A DNA stretch of 64,000 nt from Prosthecobacter sp. (GCA_021733925.1 JAIPJY010000002.1:163701-227700), one strand, 5' to 3'; positions 25,895 through 34,789 are shown, counted from the stretch's first letter. The notes: generated by a model not told the origin, from the sequence alone. Made by a program: numbers and translations.

Positions 25895-25911
25895 ACTTTG
25901 CGGCGCAAAGT
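25895..25911. promoter_or_regulatory. Putative operator 2
   Basis: ACTTTG-CGGCG-CAAAGT is a perfect 6+5+6 inverted repeat. Its centre is 33 bp from that of operator 1, about three helical turns, which suits cooperative binding on one DNA face. It lies between the divergent membrane-protein and PEP-CTERM genes and could affect both. Confidence 0.6.
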
Positions 25912-25943
25912 GACGATTCTCGTGACTCTGAATGTAAACAGGC

Positions 25944-27128
25944 TTGGCAGAGCAATATAATTACCATAAGTTAAGAGGAGTGAATTATTCCGCCTCAGTT
26001 TTGCGCAAGACCTCTCACCGCCACGGGCTGCGGTGGTGCGCGGGCATGCTGTGTGCTGCCATGCTGCTGCCCGGCATCGCAGCTGCCGATGATCCAACCG
26101 TAGAGCAGCAATACATGCTGGAGCTGACCAATCGCTTCCGCGCCGATCCTCAGGCTGAACTGTCCAATCTGGTCAATTTTTCCTCACCCGGGGTGTGGGA
26201 CACCACCAAGTCGAACGATGCCAGCATCGCTTATGCATTGAACTTTTTCGGCACCAGTGCCTCAGATTTGGCCTCGCAGTTTTCCAGTCTCACCGCTGCA
26301 CCACCGCTGGCATGGAACAGTGCCCTGAATGTCTCGGCCACCACCTACTCGAACCTGATGGTGACTGCCGACCAGCAAGCGCACGCTTTGGACGGCTTGA
26401 CCCTTGATCAGCGCATCGTGAATGGCGGTTACAGTACCAACTGGCTGGAGGCGGGCGAAAATCTTTTTGCCTCGGCGCTGTCGCCCTTTCACGCTCATGC
26501 CGCATTTGTGGTTGACTGGGGAGACGGCAATGGAGCCACAGCCGGCTACGGCAACGGCATTCAGAGCCCGGCCGGACACCGCGATTTGCTGCTGAATGGA
26601 AACATGAAGGAAATCGGCATCGGTTTCCAGGACATCTCGATTCCCGGTAGCAATGCCACAGCCATTGGACCTTACGTGATCACCGAGCATCTGGCCTCGC
26701 AGTTTCGGTTTGATGGCAGCACTTACTATTCAGACGCCATTTTGACGGGATCAGTCTTTCAGGACACCCTGTTGGCGGATGCCTTTTACACGCCAGGGGA
26801 AGGACTGGCGGGGGAGGCGATCAATGTTTACAACGACCTCACCGGCATTCTCGTGGCCAGCGGATTCAGCAACAGCGCCGGTGGTTATAATATCACCCTC
26901 ATCGGGCTGACCGAGGGCATTGTCTATCGTGTGGAAGCTCCTGATACGGGTCTTGCTGCCAGGACCTTCACGCTCACCGAGCATACAGAAAACTACGGTG
27001 TTTCAGTGCTGGTGTATGACAATGTGTATGAGTCGTTCGCGGTCGTACCTGAGCCGGGCAGCCTGCTGCTGTGCCTGGTCGCCGGCCTGCCGTTGCTCTG
27101 GTTCCGTTCCCGCCGTTCTTTCTGCTGA
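25944..27128 (+). CDS. CAP/SCP-domain protein with PEP-CTERM sorting signal
   Basis: The secreted protein has a signal peptide (CAGMLCAAMLLPGIAAADD) and a CAP/SCP-like domain: MLELTNRFRADP at the start, then HALDGLTLDQRI, AGENLF and AGHRDLLLNGNMKEIGIGF, which supply the usual His/Glu residues. A beta-rich domain follows. The C-terminus is a textbook PEP-CTERM signal: VPEPGS, a hydrophobic helix, then RSRR. Sorting needs an exosortase, not seen here. The start is uncertain: no ATG lies before 26046. TTG 25944, GTG 25980 and TTG 26001 are candidates; a good Shine-Dalgarno (AAGAGGAG) ends at 25980 with no start codon at the ideal distance. Confidence 0.85.
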   Translation: MAEQYNYHKLRGVNYSASVLRKTSHRHGLRWCAGMLCAAMLLPGIAAADDPTVEQQYMLELTNRFRADPQAELSNLVNFSSPGVWDTTKSNDASIAYALNFFGTSASDLASQFSSLTAAPPLAWNSALNVSATTYSNLMVTADQQAHALDGLTLDQRIVNGGYSTNWLEAGENLFASALSPFHAHAAFVVDWGDGNGATAGYGNGIQSPAGHRDLLLNGNMKEIGIGFQDISIPGSNATAIGPYVITEHLASQFRFDGSTYYSDAILTGSVFQDTLLADAFYTPGEGLAGEAINVYNDLTGILVASGFSNSAGGYNITLIGLTEGIVYRVEAPDTGLAARTFTLTEHTENYGVSVLVYDNVYESFAVVPEPGSLLLCLVAGLPLLWFRSRRSFC

Positions 27129-27134
27129 TTCACC

Positions 27135-28199
27135 ATGAGATCCATCGTCCTCCTGCTGCTGTCCATCGTTACCGTCCTGGCCCAGGCACCTGCCTCACCG
27201 CTGGCCACGGAGATCCGTGCGATCATTGATGAATACGAAAACTCAGTGCGTGCCAACACGCAGAAGCTCATCGCTGCAACCACCGAAGAGGAGAAGAACC
27301 AGTATCGCGCCAGCATTCCCAGCGCCGGCCCCTATGCCACGAAAATGATGAAGCTGGTGCAGGCGTACATGGACCAGCCTGATGTGGTGAAGGGCGTGAA
27401 CTGGCTGGTGATGGGCGCTGCGGGTTTCCCTGAAGGCCAGGAAGCGTTGAAGATGCTCGGCACCACCTTTGCCGATCGCGCAGGCATCGCCGAAGCCGTG
27501 AAGCAGCTCGAATACCACGGCCTGCCTGCGGAGCCGGTGCTCCAGGCCGTGATCGACAAGAACACTCACCGTGACGAAAAAGCGGCGGCGCTCTACGCTC
27601 TTGGGGCCATCCACTTCAAAAACTTCGATGCCTCGGCCGACCGCGTCTCCGCCGCTGCCTCCAAGACCAAGGCGCTGGAGTGCTTTCAGCGGCTTTATGC
27701 CGATTATGAAGACGTCACCATCCAGGGCTTCAAACTCTCGGATTCTGTCGCCAAGATGTTTTTTGAGATGACCAATCTGCAGGTCGGGTGTGAAGCACCG
27801 GAGATCGAAGGCAAGGATGCCGACGGCGTGGAGTTCAAGCTCAGCGACTATCGCGGCAAATACGTCATCGTCATCTTCTGGGGCGGCTGGTGCCACGCCT
27901 GCCACGGCACTCTGCCGCTGATGAATCAGGCCGCAGAACAGCTCAAAGACAAAAACGCCGTCGTGATTGGTGTGAACACCGACATCGAGACCGAGGCCAA
28001 AAAAGCCCTCGCCGACTACCACGTCAGTTTCCGCAACGTGCTCGACAACACCAGCAGCGGCCCCAACACCACCCTCTACAACCTGCGCAACTTCCCCACT
28101 CTCTATCTCATCGACCCCAAGGGCGTGATCGCGATCAAGAACGGGTCCCTGGATGCGATGGTGGCGCAGATTGTTGCCGCGCAGGGGGCGACGAAGTAA
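27135..28199 (+). CDS. Secreted thiol-disulfide (TlpA/AhpC-type) redox protein
   Basis: The 354-aa protein has a signal peptide (LLLLSIVTVLAQAPA), a helical middle part (about 25-215) and a C-terminal thioredoxin fold with the active site GGWCHACHG (CxxC about residues 254-257) and the cis-proline region RNFPTLYLIDPKG. TlpA-like proteins reduce or oxidise extracytoplasmic thiols. The helical N-terminal half with a partner fold is common in Bacteroidetes, Planctomycetes and Verrucomicrobia. It starts 6 nt after the PEP-CTERM gene and is probably cotranscribed. Confidence 0.85.
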   Translation: MRSIVLLLLSIVTVLAQAPASPLATEIRAIIDEYENSVRANTQKLIAATTEEEKNQYRASIPSAGPYATKMMKLVQAYMDQPDVVKGVNWLVMGAAGFPEGQEALKMLGTTFADRAGIAEAVKQLEYHGLPAEPVLQAVIDKNTHRDEKAAALYALGAIHFKNFDASADRVSAAASKTKALECFQRLYADYEDVTIQGFKLSDSVAKMFFEMTNLQVGCEAPEIEGKDADGVEFKLSDYRGKYVIVIFWGGWCHACHGTLPLMNQAAEQLKDKNAVVIGVNTDIETEAKKALADYHVSFRNVLDNTSSGPNTTLYNLRNFPTLYLIDPKGVIAIKNGSLDAMVAQIVAAQGATK

Positions 28200-28207
28200 G
28201 CTGTGGC

Positions 28208-28498
28208 ATGAAGCCATCGGCACGTGACGTCTGGCGTTTTATCGAATGCGTTGGTCTCGGGCTGTGGTTTGCCTTGATGACACCTGAATTGGCTGGCGGG
28301 ATTTATGAGGTCATCACTGGCTCCCCTAGCGATGGATTCCTTTTCATGCTGATGATCTTTGTTGTTCCCTGGTTCGCAGCTGTCATGGCGATCGTTCCAG
28401 CAGCGTGTTGGAGAGTCAGAAAGTTCCTTTTAATGACTCGGTGGACTGCGTTTTTTTACCTCATTGTCCTGATCGGCATCTGGTGTCTGCAGCCGTAA
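28208..28498 (+). CDS. Small membrane protein of unknown function
   Basis: The 96-aa product has three hydrophobic segments (GLGLWFALMTPELAGGIY, LFMLMIFVVPWFAAVMAIV, AFFYLIVLIGIWCL) and a basic N-terminus. It starts 8 nt downstream of the thiol-disulfide gene and is likely in that operon. I recognise no family. Confidence 0.6.
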   Translation: MKPSARDVWRFIECVGLGLWFALMTPELAGGIYEVITGSPSDGFLFMLMIFVVPWFAAVMAIVPAACWRVRKFLLMTRWTAFFYLIVLIGIWCLQP

Positions 28499-28578
28499 GT
28501 TCACTTTTTTGGTGGCATGAAGCAGGTGAGGACTCCTCGACTTTTCGGCTCTCCGAATGGTTTAGATGTATTAAAAAC

Positions 28579-28627
28579 TTGCCATTTATGTGAAAAACCA
28601 TAATTATACGGTATTATAAGGCCGTAT
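28579..28627 (+). promoter_or_regulatory. Possible promoter/operator of the type II secretion operon
   Basis: An AT-rich island just before gspE contains a -35-like TTGCCA (28579-28584) followed after 17-19 nt by AATTATAC (28602-28609). It overlaps a palindrome ATACGG-N10-CCGTAT (28606-28627). The ATG follows at 28645. The site stands out against the GC-rich surroundings, but no strong consensus is met. Confidence 0.4.
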
Positions 28628-28644
28628 TTAGGCATTCAGTTCTC

Positions 28645-30414
28645 ATGCTTCCACTCATCGATCAGATCCTCAAAGACTCGGGTTGTGCCGATCTACCTGC
28701 CGTGCGGCAGGCGGTGGAAGATGCGTGTTTCAATCAAACCTCCTTTGTGGATGCTGTGCTGGATTGTGAAGGCGTGCGTGAGCGTGATTTTCTGACTGCC
28801 CTCTCCAAAACTCTCAACCTGCCGTGGTGGGAGCCGAAGGATGAAGATCAACCGACGGAGCAGGGGATGCGCCGCATGCTGCCAGCGGAGATCGCTCTTC
28901 GTCATCGCCTGCTGCCTGTGTTCACCGAAGAAACGAAAAACGACGACGGCTCGGAGACGGAGCGCACGCTGCACATTGCCACCTTCGATCCCCTCAGCCT
29001 CGTGGCGCATCAACGTGTGGCCGCGAGTCTCTCAATGCCTGTAGTCTGGCATGTGGGGCAGCGCACTCGCATTGTCGAAGGTCTACAAAAACTCTACGGC
29101 CTCGGTGCGGACACATTTGAAAAAATTCTGCGCGGTCGTGCCGACTGGGGCGCGGAAGATTTGCGTGATGAAGTCACTGTACTCGATGAACCCGAGGACG
29201 AAGAGGCATCGGTGGTGCGCTTCGTGAATCAAATCATCCGCCGGGGTCTTGAGCAACGTGCCACGGACATCCACGTCGAGCCGCAGCAGGATCGCCTGCG
29301 CATTCGCTACCGCATTGACGGCCGCCTTGAAGAACTGCCCGTGCCGGAGAACATCAAGTCATTGCAGGCCTCCGTGATCGCCCGTCTGAAGATCATGGCG
29401 CGGCTCGACATTGCCGAGAAGCGTCTGCCGCAGGATGGTCGCATCGGTCTCGAACTCGATGGCCTCTCCATCGACGTGCGTGTGGCCACCATTCCATCAG
29501 TCGAAGGCGAAAGCATCAGCCTGCGTTTGCTCGCGCAGCAGCAGGTCACGGTGAATCGGCTGGGCCTGACCGACAACATTCGTCCCGTCGTCGATGAACT
29601 GCTGAAACTGCCCAACGGCATCATCCTCATCACCGGTCCCACCGGAAGCGGCAAATCGACCACGCTGTATGCCTTCCTGACCGATCTCAATCAGACGCAT
29701 CGCCGCATCGTCACCATCGAAGATCCGGTGGAGTACAAGATGCCCGGCATTGTGCAGATCGCGGTGAAGCCCGAGATCGGCCTCACCTTCGGTGCCGGAC
29801 TGCGCAGCATTCTGCGTGGCGATCCAAACGTCGTGATGATTGGGGAAATGCGCGACCTTGAAACCACCGAGATCGCCGTGCGCGCTGCACTCACCGGCCA
29901 TCTGGTCTTCAGCACGCTCCACACGAATGACGCCATCGGCGGCATCACACGACTCATCGACATGGGCGTGGAGCCCTTCCTCGTCTCCAGCGCCGTGCGC
30001 GCCTTCTTTGCGCAGCGTCTCGTCCGCAAACTCTGCCCGGTGTGCAAAACCCCCACGCAGGTGGAAGAGAGCTACCTCAAGTCCATCGGCTTTCCGTCTC
30101 ATCTCTCGGGCAACATCATGCGCGCCGTAGGTTGTGAAGCCTGCCGTGGCAGCGGCTTTCAGGGCCGACTCTCCATTTACGAGGTCTGCCTCGTCACTCA
30201 CGCACTGCAGCATCTCATCAACAGCCGTGCTCATCCCGCCGAGTTTCACAAGCAGGCCATCAAGGACGGTTACATCCCCATGCGCGGCTACGGCTTCCAG
30301 AAAGTGCTCAGTGGAGAAACCACCATCGAAGAAGTCCTCAGTGTCACTGCCGCCAGTGACCGCAATCACGCCCCGCAGACGACCACCATGCCTTCCGCTC
30401 GTTTAGCCGCCTAA
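28645..30414 (+). CDS. gspE: Type II secretion/type IV pilus assembly ATPase (GspE/PilB)
   Basis: This cytoplasmic hexameric ATPase drives pseudopilus assembly. The 589-aa product has an N-terminal MshEN-like domain, then Walker A GPTGSGKSTT (about 330), the Asp box and Walker B (GEMRDLETTE, about 401), the His box (HTNDA), and the zinc tetracysteine CPVCKTP/CEACRGSG (about 463-500). VRFVNQIIRRGLEQRATDIH is typical. It is the first gene of the operon, with gspF starting 3 nt after it. A PilB identity is possible, but the following pseudopilin set favours a secretion system. Confidence 0.92.
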   Translation: MLPLIDQILKDSGCADLPAVRQAVEDACFNQTSFVDAVLDCEGVRERDFLTALSKTLNLPWWEPKDEDQPTEQGMRRMLPAEIALRHRLLPVFTEETKNDDGSETERTLHIATFDPLSLVAHQRVAASLSMPVVWHVGQRTRIVEGLQKLYGLGADTFEKILRGRADWGAEDLRDEVTVLDEPEDEEASVVRFVNQIIRRGLEQRATDIHVEPQQDRLRIRYRIDGRLEELPVPENIKSLQASVIARLKIMARLDIAEKRLPQDGRIGLELDGLSIDVRVATIPSVEGESISLRLLAQQQVTVNRLGLTDNIRPVVDELLKLPNGIILITGPTGSGKSTTLYAFLTDLNQTHRRIVTIEDPVEYKMPGIVQIAVKPEIGLTFGAGLRSILRGDPNVVMIGEMRDLETTEIAVRAALTGHLVFSTLHTNDAIGGITRLIDMGVEPFLVSSAVRAFFAQRLVRKLCPVCKTPTQVEESYLKSIGFPSHLSGNIMRAVGCEACRGSGFQGRLSIYEVCLVTHALQHLINSRAHPAEFHKQAIKDGYIPMRGYGFQKVLSGETTIEEVLSVTAASDRNHAPQTTTMPSARLAA

Positions 30415-30417
30415 CTC

Positions 30418-31668
30418 ATGCCCACCTTCGTTTACAGCGCTCAAGGCCCTTCCGGTATCATCACCGGGGAGCTCGCTGCGTCGGATCGCAGCGAAGCGTT
30501 TGCACTGCTGGGCAAAAAGAAAATTCAGCCCATCAAGCTGGAAGCTGCGGGTGAAGTCAAAGTGCTGGCCAGCAACACCAAGGCCAAGCAGAACGCGAAA
30601 GCTGCGGAAACGATCCCGGGTGGCCCCATCAAGCTCAAGCTCCCTCAGGTCGTGCTCTTCATTGAGGAACTCTCCGACCTCGTCGGCGCGGGCATTCAGC
30701 TTGAGCCTGCGCTCGCTACGATGGAGCGCCGCCGTGAACTCTCCGGCATCAAGACACTCGCCACCGTACTGCGTGGCAAAGTGCGTGACGGCATGGCGTT
30801 CTCGAAAGCCGTTGCGGCCACGAGTCCCAGCTTTGGCAAGCTCTTCTGCGCGCTCGTCTCGGCAGGTGAAGCCAGCGGTTCGCTGAGCACCATCTTGAAG
30901 CGTCAGGCGCAGTACATGCGCTCCTTGCAGGCGCTGAAGTCCAAGGTGCTTTCCGCGCTGCTCTATCCGGCGTTTCTCATCGTCGCTGCGGTTGCCGTCA
31001 CACTGTTGTTCGTCGTCTATCTCATTCCGAAACTCACGGAAATGCTGGATTCGACCGGTGGCTCGCTGCCATTCGCCGCGCAGATCATCCTTAAGGTTAG
31101 CGACACCTTCAAGGCGACCTGGTGGATGCTTATTCTCGGAGGCATCGTTGCCTACATTCTCGGCAAGTCGTGGATCTCACGTCCTGAGTCGGCCATTCCG
31201 TGGGCGCATTTCAAACTGCGCCTTCCGCTCTTCGGCGGCATCTTCCGCGCACGATTCTATGTCCAGTTTTTGGAGACGATGGCCAACTTGCTTGGAAACG
31301 GACTCACCATGGTGCAGGCCATGCAACTCACCCATCAGGCCATCGACAATCCTTACCTGCAGCAGGGCTTCGAAAGCGTCATGCGCAATGTCGGAGAAGG
31401 AGTCGCGCTTTCCCGCGCTCTTGACCGCAGCGCTCAGTTCCCCCCGCTGCTCATCGACATGGTGAACGTGGGCGAGCAGACCGGCGACATGCCTGCGGCG
31501 CTCGGACGTGCTGCCGAACGTTTTGACCGCGAACTCAGCAAGAAGATCGACACCCTCGCAGCGCTCATCCAGCCCCTCATCGTCTGCCTCATGGCCGGCA
31601 TGGTCGGCCTCATGGCCTACCTCATGATGACCACCATTTTCCAGACCATTTCCAGCATCAACAAATAG
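30418..31668 (+). CDS. gspF: Type II secretion inner-membrane protein GspF
   Basis: The 416-aa polytopic protein starts with the family-typical PTFVYSAQGPSG domain and has two GspF repeats, each with a helical cytoplasmic domain (IEELSDLVGAGIQLEPALATM; FLETMANLLGNGLTMVQAM). Membrane segments follow (LLYPAFLIVAAVAVTLLFVVY and the C-terminal LIVCLMAGMVGLMAYLM). It forms the membrane platform for the ATPase and pseudopilins. It lies 27 nt before gspG. Confidence 0.93.
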   Translation: MPTFVYSAQGPSGIITGELAASDRSEAFALLGKKKIQPIKLEAAGEVKVLASNTKAKQNAKAAETIPGGPIKLKLPQVVLFIEELSDLVGAGIQLEPALATMERRRELSGIKTLATVLRGKVRDGMAFSKAVAATSPSFGKLFCALVSAGEASGSLSTILKRQAQYMRSLQALKSKVLSALLYPAFLIVAAVAVTLLFVVYLIPKLTEMLDSTGGSLPFAAQIILKVSDTFKATWWMLILGGIVAYILGKSWISRPESAIPWAHFKLRLPLFGGIFRARFYVQFLETMANLLGNGLTMVQAMQLTHQAIDNPYLQQGFESVMRNVGEGVALSRALDRSAQFPPLLIDMVNVGEQTGDMPAALGRAAERFDRELSKKIDTLAALIQPLIVCLMAGMVGLMAYLMMTTIFQTISSINK

Positions 31669-31695
31669 CCGCCTAGTTCTCATCCACATACCCAC

Positions 31696-32133
31696 ATGAA
31701 ACACACACAAACCCAACCACGCCTCCCGACGTCCGGCTTCACCCTCGTCGAGATGATCCTCGTGCTCGCCATCGTCGCGCTCCTTGTGGGCGCGGCAATC
31801 GTCAATTTCGGCGGTGTGCTTGAAGGCGGCAAAAAAACCACCACCAAAGGCAACATCAGTAGCATTTCCTCGGCTCTGCGTGCCTATGAAGTGGACAACA
31901 TGTTCCTGCCCACCACCGAACAAGGCCTCTCTGCCCTGGTGGAAAAACCCAGCAGCCGTCCTGCACCGCAAAGCTGGAGTCCCAAGCTCAAGAAGCTGCC
32001 CATCGACCCCTGGGGCAACGCTTACCACTACCGCCGCCCCGGTGTCAAAGACAAGACCGGCTTCGATATCTATTCTGCCGGCCCGGACGGTGTGGCCGAA
32101 AACGCTGACGACATCGGCAGCTGGGATCAATAA
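31696..32133 (+). CDS. gspG: Major pseudopilin GspG
   Basis: The 145-aa product has a prepilin leader ending G|FTLVEMILVLAIVALLVG with Glu5. The C-terminal part has the GspG signatures PTTEQGLSALVEKP, LPIDPWGNAYHYRRPG and the Ca-binding-type DIYSAGPDG, D/N-rich end. It forms the body of the periplasmic pseudopilus after cleavage by a prepilin peptidase not encoded here. Confidence 0.95.
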   Translation: MKHTQTQPRLPTSGFTLVEMILVLAIVALLVGAAIVNFGGVLEGGKKTTTKGNISSISSALRAYEVDNMFLPTTEQGLSALVEKPSSRPAPQSWSPKLKKLPIDPWGNAYHYRRPGVKDKTGFDIYSAGPDGVAENADDIGSWDQ

Positions 32134-32150
32134 AGACGAATCAAACGAGA

Positions 32151-32711
32151 ATGACGAACTGCCAGTCCATCACCAAGACCGTGCAAACCACGCTGAATCC
32201 TCAGCGTGGTGTTGATTCGCTTTGCTCACCCTTCGGGCTTCGCTTCGCTTCGTCTGTCTCGCTTCGCTCGGCTCGTCATTCCCGCGCAGCAGGCTTCACC
32301 CTGCTGGAGATCATCGTCGCCATGTCGCTCACCCTGCTGATCATTGGCATTGCCACTGTCAGCATCTCGGGCGTGCGTGCCGAAGACAAACTCCGTCGTG
32401 CTGCGGCCATGATTGAAACCACGGCCCGGCAAAACATGCTGCAGGCGCTCAACAGCCAGCAGACAGTACGCATGGAGCTTTCCGCCGGTGCCTTTGGCAC
32501 GAGCGATGAGTTCAGCGGCATGCTGCAGGTGCGCCGTGTGGGGGAAAAGGCATTCCGCAAGCCCGGACGCGGCGAAGCCTGGGAGTTCAGCCCCAGTGGC
32601 ATCTGCGAGCCCATCGAGGTTCGCATCAGCGGTCCTGCGGGACTGATCGAGATCGGTTTCGATCCGCTCACCGCCTGTGCAAAACGCAAATCCATTCAGG
32701 TCAAAGGATGA
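32151..32711 (+). CDS. gspH: Minor pseudopilin GspH-like with long repeat-derived leader
   Basis: The 186-aa protein has its prepilin site at AAG|FTLLEIIVAMSLTLLIIG (Glu5) but only after a 47-residue leader, far longer than usual. The leader is coded by TTCGCTTCG- and CGTCATTCC-rich DNA that looks like intergenic repeat sequence rather than gene sequence. No later in-frame ATG precedes the prepilin site, so the leader is probably real or a non-ATG start is used. Position and sequence fit GspH. It overlaps gspI by 4 bp. Confidence 0.8.
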   Translation: MTNCQSITKTVQTTLNPQRGVDSLCSPFGLRFASSVSLRSARHSRAAGFTLLEIIVAMSLTLLIIGIATVSISGVRAEDKLRRAAAMIETTARQNMLQALNSQQTVRMELSAGAFGTSDEFSGMLQVRRVGEKAFRKPGRGEAWEFSPSGICEPIEVRISGPAGLIEIGFDPLTACAKRKSIQVKG

Positions 32712-33121
32712 AACACACACGCACATCCTCCTCCGCCTCGGGTTTCGCCTTGCTCGAAATCATTCTCGCCCTCGCGTTATTTTCCTTCGTGGCCGTCAGC
32801 ATGACGCAGGCGATTGAGCAGATTGCCAAAGCATCCACCTCCGCGCGTCAGGAGGCGCAGGTACTGCGCGTGCTTGAGTCAGTGCTGGCCGAAGTGGCGC
32901 ATCAGCCTGAGTTCAAAGCCGCCAGCATTTCCTTCAATCCCACCGCTGATCACATCGATGCCAGTGCCACGATCGAGAAGGTCAAACTCATCAGCAAAGA
33001 CAAGGTCGAACTCGACCACATGTTTCGCATCCGCGCCGAAGCATGGATCAATGACGGGCGCACGCGGCGCATGAAACGCAGCATGGAAACCTATGTGTAT
33101 TCGCCCCACAGTCCGATCTAA
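32708..33121 (+). CDS. gspI: Minor pseudopilin GspI-like
   Basis: The 137-aa protein has a short leader and the site SG|FALLEIILALALFSFVAVS (Glu5). The following helix (ARQEAQVLRVLESVLAEVA) fits the GspI position. It overlaps gspH by 4 bp and gspJ by 29 bp, indicating translational coupling. Confidence 0.82.
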   Translation: MKHTRTSSSASGFALLEIILALALFSFVAVSMTQAIEQIAKASTSARQEAQVLRVLESVLAEVAHQPEFKAASISFNPTADHIDASATIEKVKLISKDKVELDHMFRIRAEAWINDGRTRRMKRSMETYVYSPHSPI

Positions 33122-33761
33122 GGCTGCGTTCACGCTGCTCGAAGTCGTCATGGCCATGGCGCTCATCGGCTTCATCCTGAGCGCCGTGTATGGCGTGGCC
33201 AATGGTGCCCTGCAGCTGGGAAAATCCATGAGCACCGCACGGGTGGCCGAGACACGCATCAGCAACTTCGTCACCCAGTGGCGTGATTACATGGAAACCA
33301 TGGATCCGGGCATCCAGCTCACCGCCGGGATGGAGAAGGTGGCGCGCGGTGCCTCGGGCAATCTGTTCATCGCAGGAGGCCGCATGCCGTTCGCCTGGGA
33401 GCGTCATTTGAAGCTCGCCGACGCCGTCGAGTTCGGTGTGGTGCGCAATCGGGAAACGAAAGATCTCAGCCTCGTGGTTCGGCATTTCAAGCTCAACCCT
33501 AAGGCCCGCAACAAGGATGAATTCAACCTCATTGCCGAACTGCCGATCCTCGATGGCCTCAAGGAGATGCAATGGCAGTTCTATGAGCCCGAGGAAAAGA
33601 AATGGTTCACCAGTTGGGATCCAAAGAAGCGCCCGCAGCCGCCGCTCTTCATGAAGCTCAAGTTCGCCTTCACCGCCGACCCGCGTGAGCACGAGTACAC
33701 CTTTTGGATCGCTAACGACCTCGCTCAGACCAGCGTGCCGCAGGCACCCCCGCCGCAATGA
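33093..33761 (+). CDS. gspJ: Minor pseudopilin GspJ-like
   Basis: The 222-aa product has leader MCIRPTVRSKAA then FTLLEVVMAMALIGFILSAV. The residue before the cleavage point is Ala instead of the almost invariant Gly, so processing might be altered. The rest (LADAVEFGVVRNRETKDLSLVV, WQFYEPEEKKW) has the GspJ-type beta-rich head. The ATG lies inside gspI. Confidence 0.8.
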   Translation: MCIRPTVRSKAAFTLLEVVMAMALIGFILSAVYGVANGALQLGKSMSTARVAETRISNFVTQWRDYMETMDPGIQLTAGMEKVARGASGNLFIAGGRMPFAWERHLKLADAVEFGVVRNRETKDLSLVVRHFKLNPKARNKDEFNLIAELPILDGLKEMQWQFYEPEEKKWFTSWDPKKRPQPPLFMKLKFAFTADPREHEYTFWIANDLAQTSVPQAPPPQ

Positions 33762-34789
33762 TCAATGAAAGCCCAATGACCGAAGACCGAAAGATGAGCG
33801 GCAATGCTCGTCAGGAAGTCCACGTTCGTCGTTCGGGCTTTGTCATTCCGTCGTCATTCACCCTTCGACATGCCTCATTGCAGCGCGGCTCCGCACTCAT
33901 CGTGGTGTTCTGGATGATCGCGATTCTGGGAATGGTCATGTTCGCGGGAGCGAAAGCGCTGCAGGCGGACTCGCAGTACACGCGCATGATGCGCGGTCGC
34001 ATTTTTGCCAAACGTTATGCGGAAATGGGCATCGAGGTGGCACGTCATCCGGTCATGCGTGAGGACGATCCGCTGCTGCACTTCAGTGCGAACGACGGAG
34101 GCGGCTACAACGTCAAACTCGTCGCCGAAGAGGCGAGGCTGAATGCCAATCATCTCATACAAACGGGTGACAAGGTGCTGCTGCGCCGGTTGTTCACGAG
34201 CTGGGGGTTCAAGGAGGCCTTTGTCTCCGCCTTGTGTGACGCTCTGAAAGACTGGGTGGATGCAGATGGTCATGTCAGTCTCAACGGCGCCGAAAAACGT
34301 GAATACGAAAAGATGGGTTTCGAGGGCATGCCGTTCAACCGCCCGTTCAAGGAGGTCGAGGAGATGATGCTGGTGCGCGGCATGGAAATCGTCAACATCG
34401 AGCGGCCTGACTGGCGCGAGTGGTTCACTGTTTTTGGCGATGGCCGTGTGGATGTGAATGACGCACGTCCGGAGCTCATCGCGCTGCTGGCAGGTCTCCC
34501 ACTGGAGCGCGTGCAGCCGCTGCTCACACTGCGTGCCGGTCGCGATGGTGCGCTGCACACGCAGGATGACGTACGGCTCGGCAGCGTGCCGCAGGTGGCG
34601 CAGCTGCTGGGCGTCTATCAGCCGCTGATCCTTGAGCAGCTTACCCAATGGATTCAATTCGCCGGTCCCATCCGCCGCATCGAGAGCGTCGGCTCACTCG
34701 GCCCCCTGCAACGTAAACTCATCCTCATCACGCAGGACGGCAAGGCCGTCTGGCGTGGTGAAATCCCCGCCCATGGCAAAGACACGTAA
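33758..34789 (+). CDS. gspK: Minor pseudopilin GspK-like
   Basis: The 343-aa protein carries RG|SALIVVFWMIAILGMVMFAG, lacking Glu5 as is normal for GspK, and a large alpha-helical insertion domain (ALKDWVDADGHVSLNGAE; FGDGRVDVNDARPELIALL, the GspK SAM-like part). Its leader is unusually long (about 43 residues) and its DNA again shows CCAATGACCGAAGACCGAA- and GTCATTC-type repeats. It overlaps gspJ by 4 bp and the next gene by 17 bp. Confidence 0.82.
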   Translation: MINESPMTEDRKMSGNARQEVHVRRSGFVIPSSFTLRHASLQRGSALIVVFWMIAILGMVMFAGAKALQADSQYTRMMRGRIFAKRYAEMGIEVARHPVMREDDPLLHFSANDGGGYNVKLVAEEARLNANHLIQTGDKVLLRRLFTSWGFKEAFVSALCDALKDWVDADGHVSLNGAEKREYEKMGFEGMPFNRPFKEVEEMMLVRGMEIVNIERPDWREWFTVFGDGRVDVNDARPELIALLAGLPLERVQPLLTLRAGRDGALHTQDDVRLGSVPQVAQLLGVYQPLILEQLTQWIQFAGPIRRIESVGSLGPLQRKLILITQDGKAVWRGEIPAHGKDT

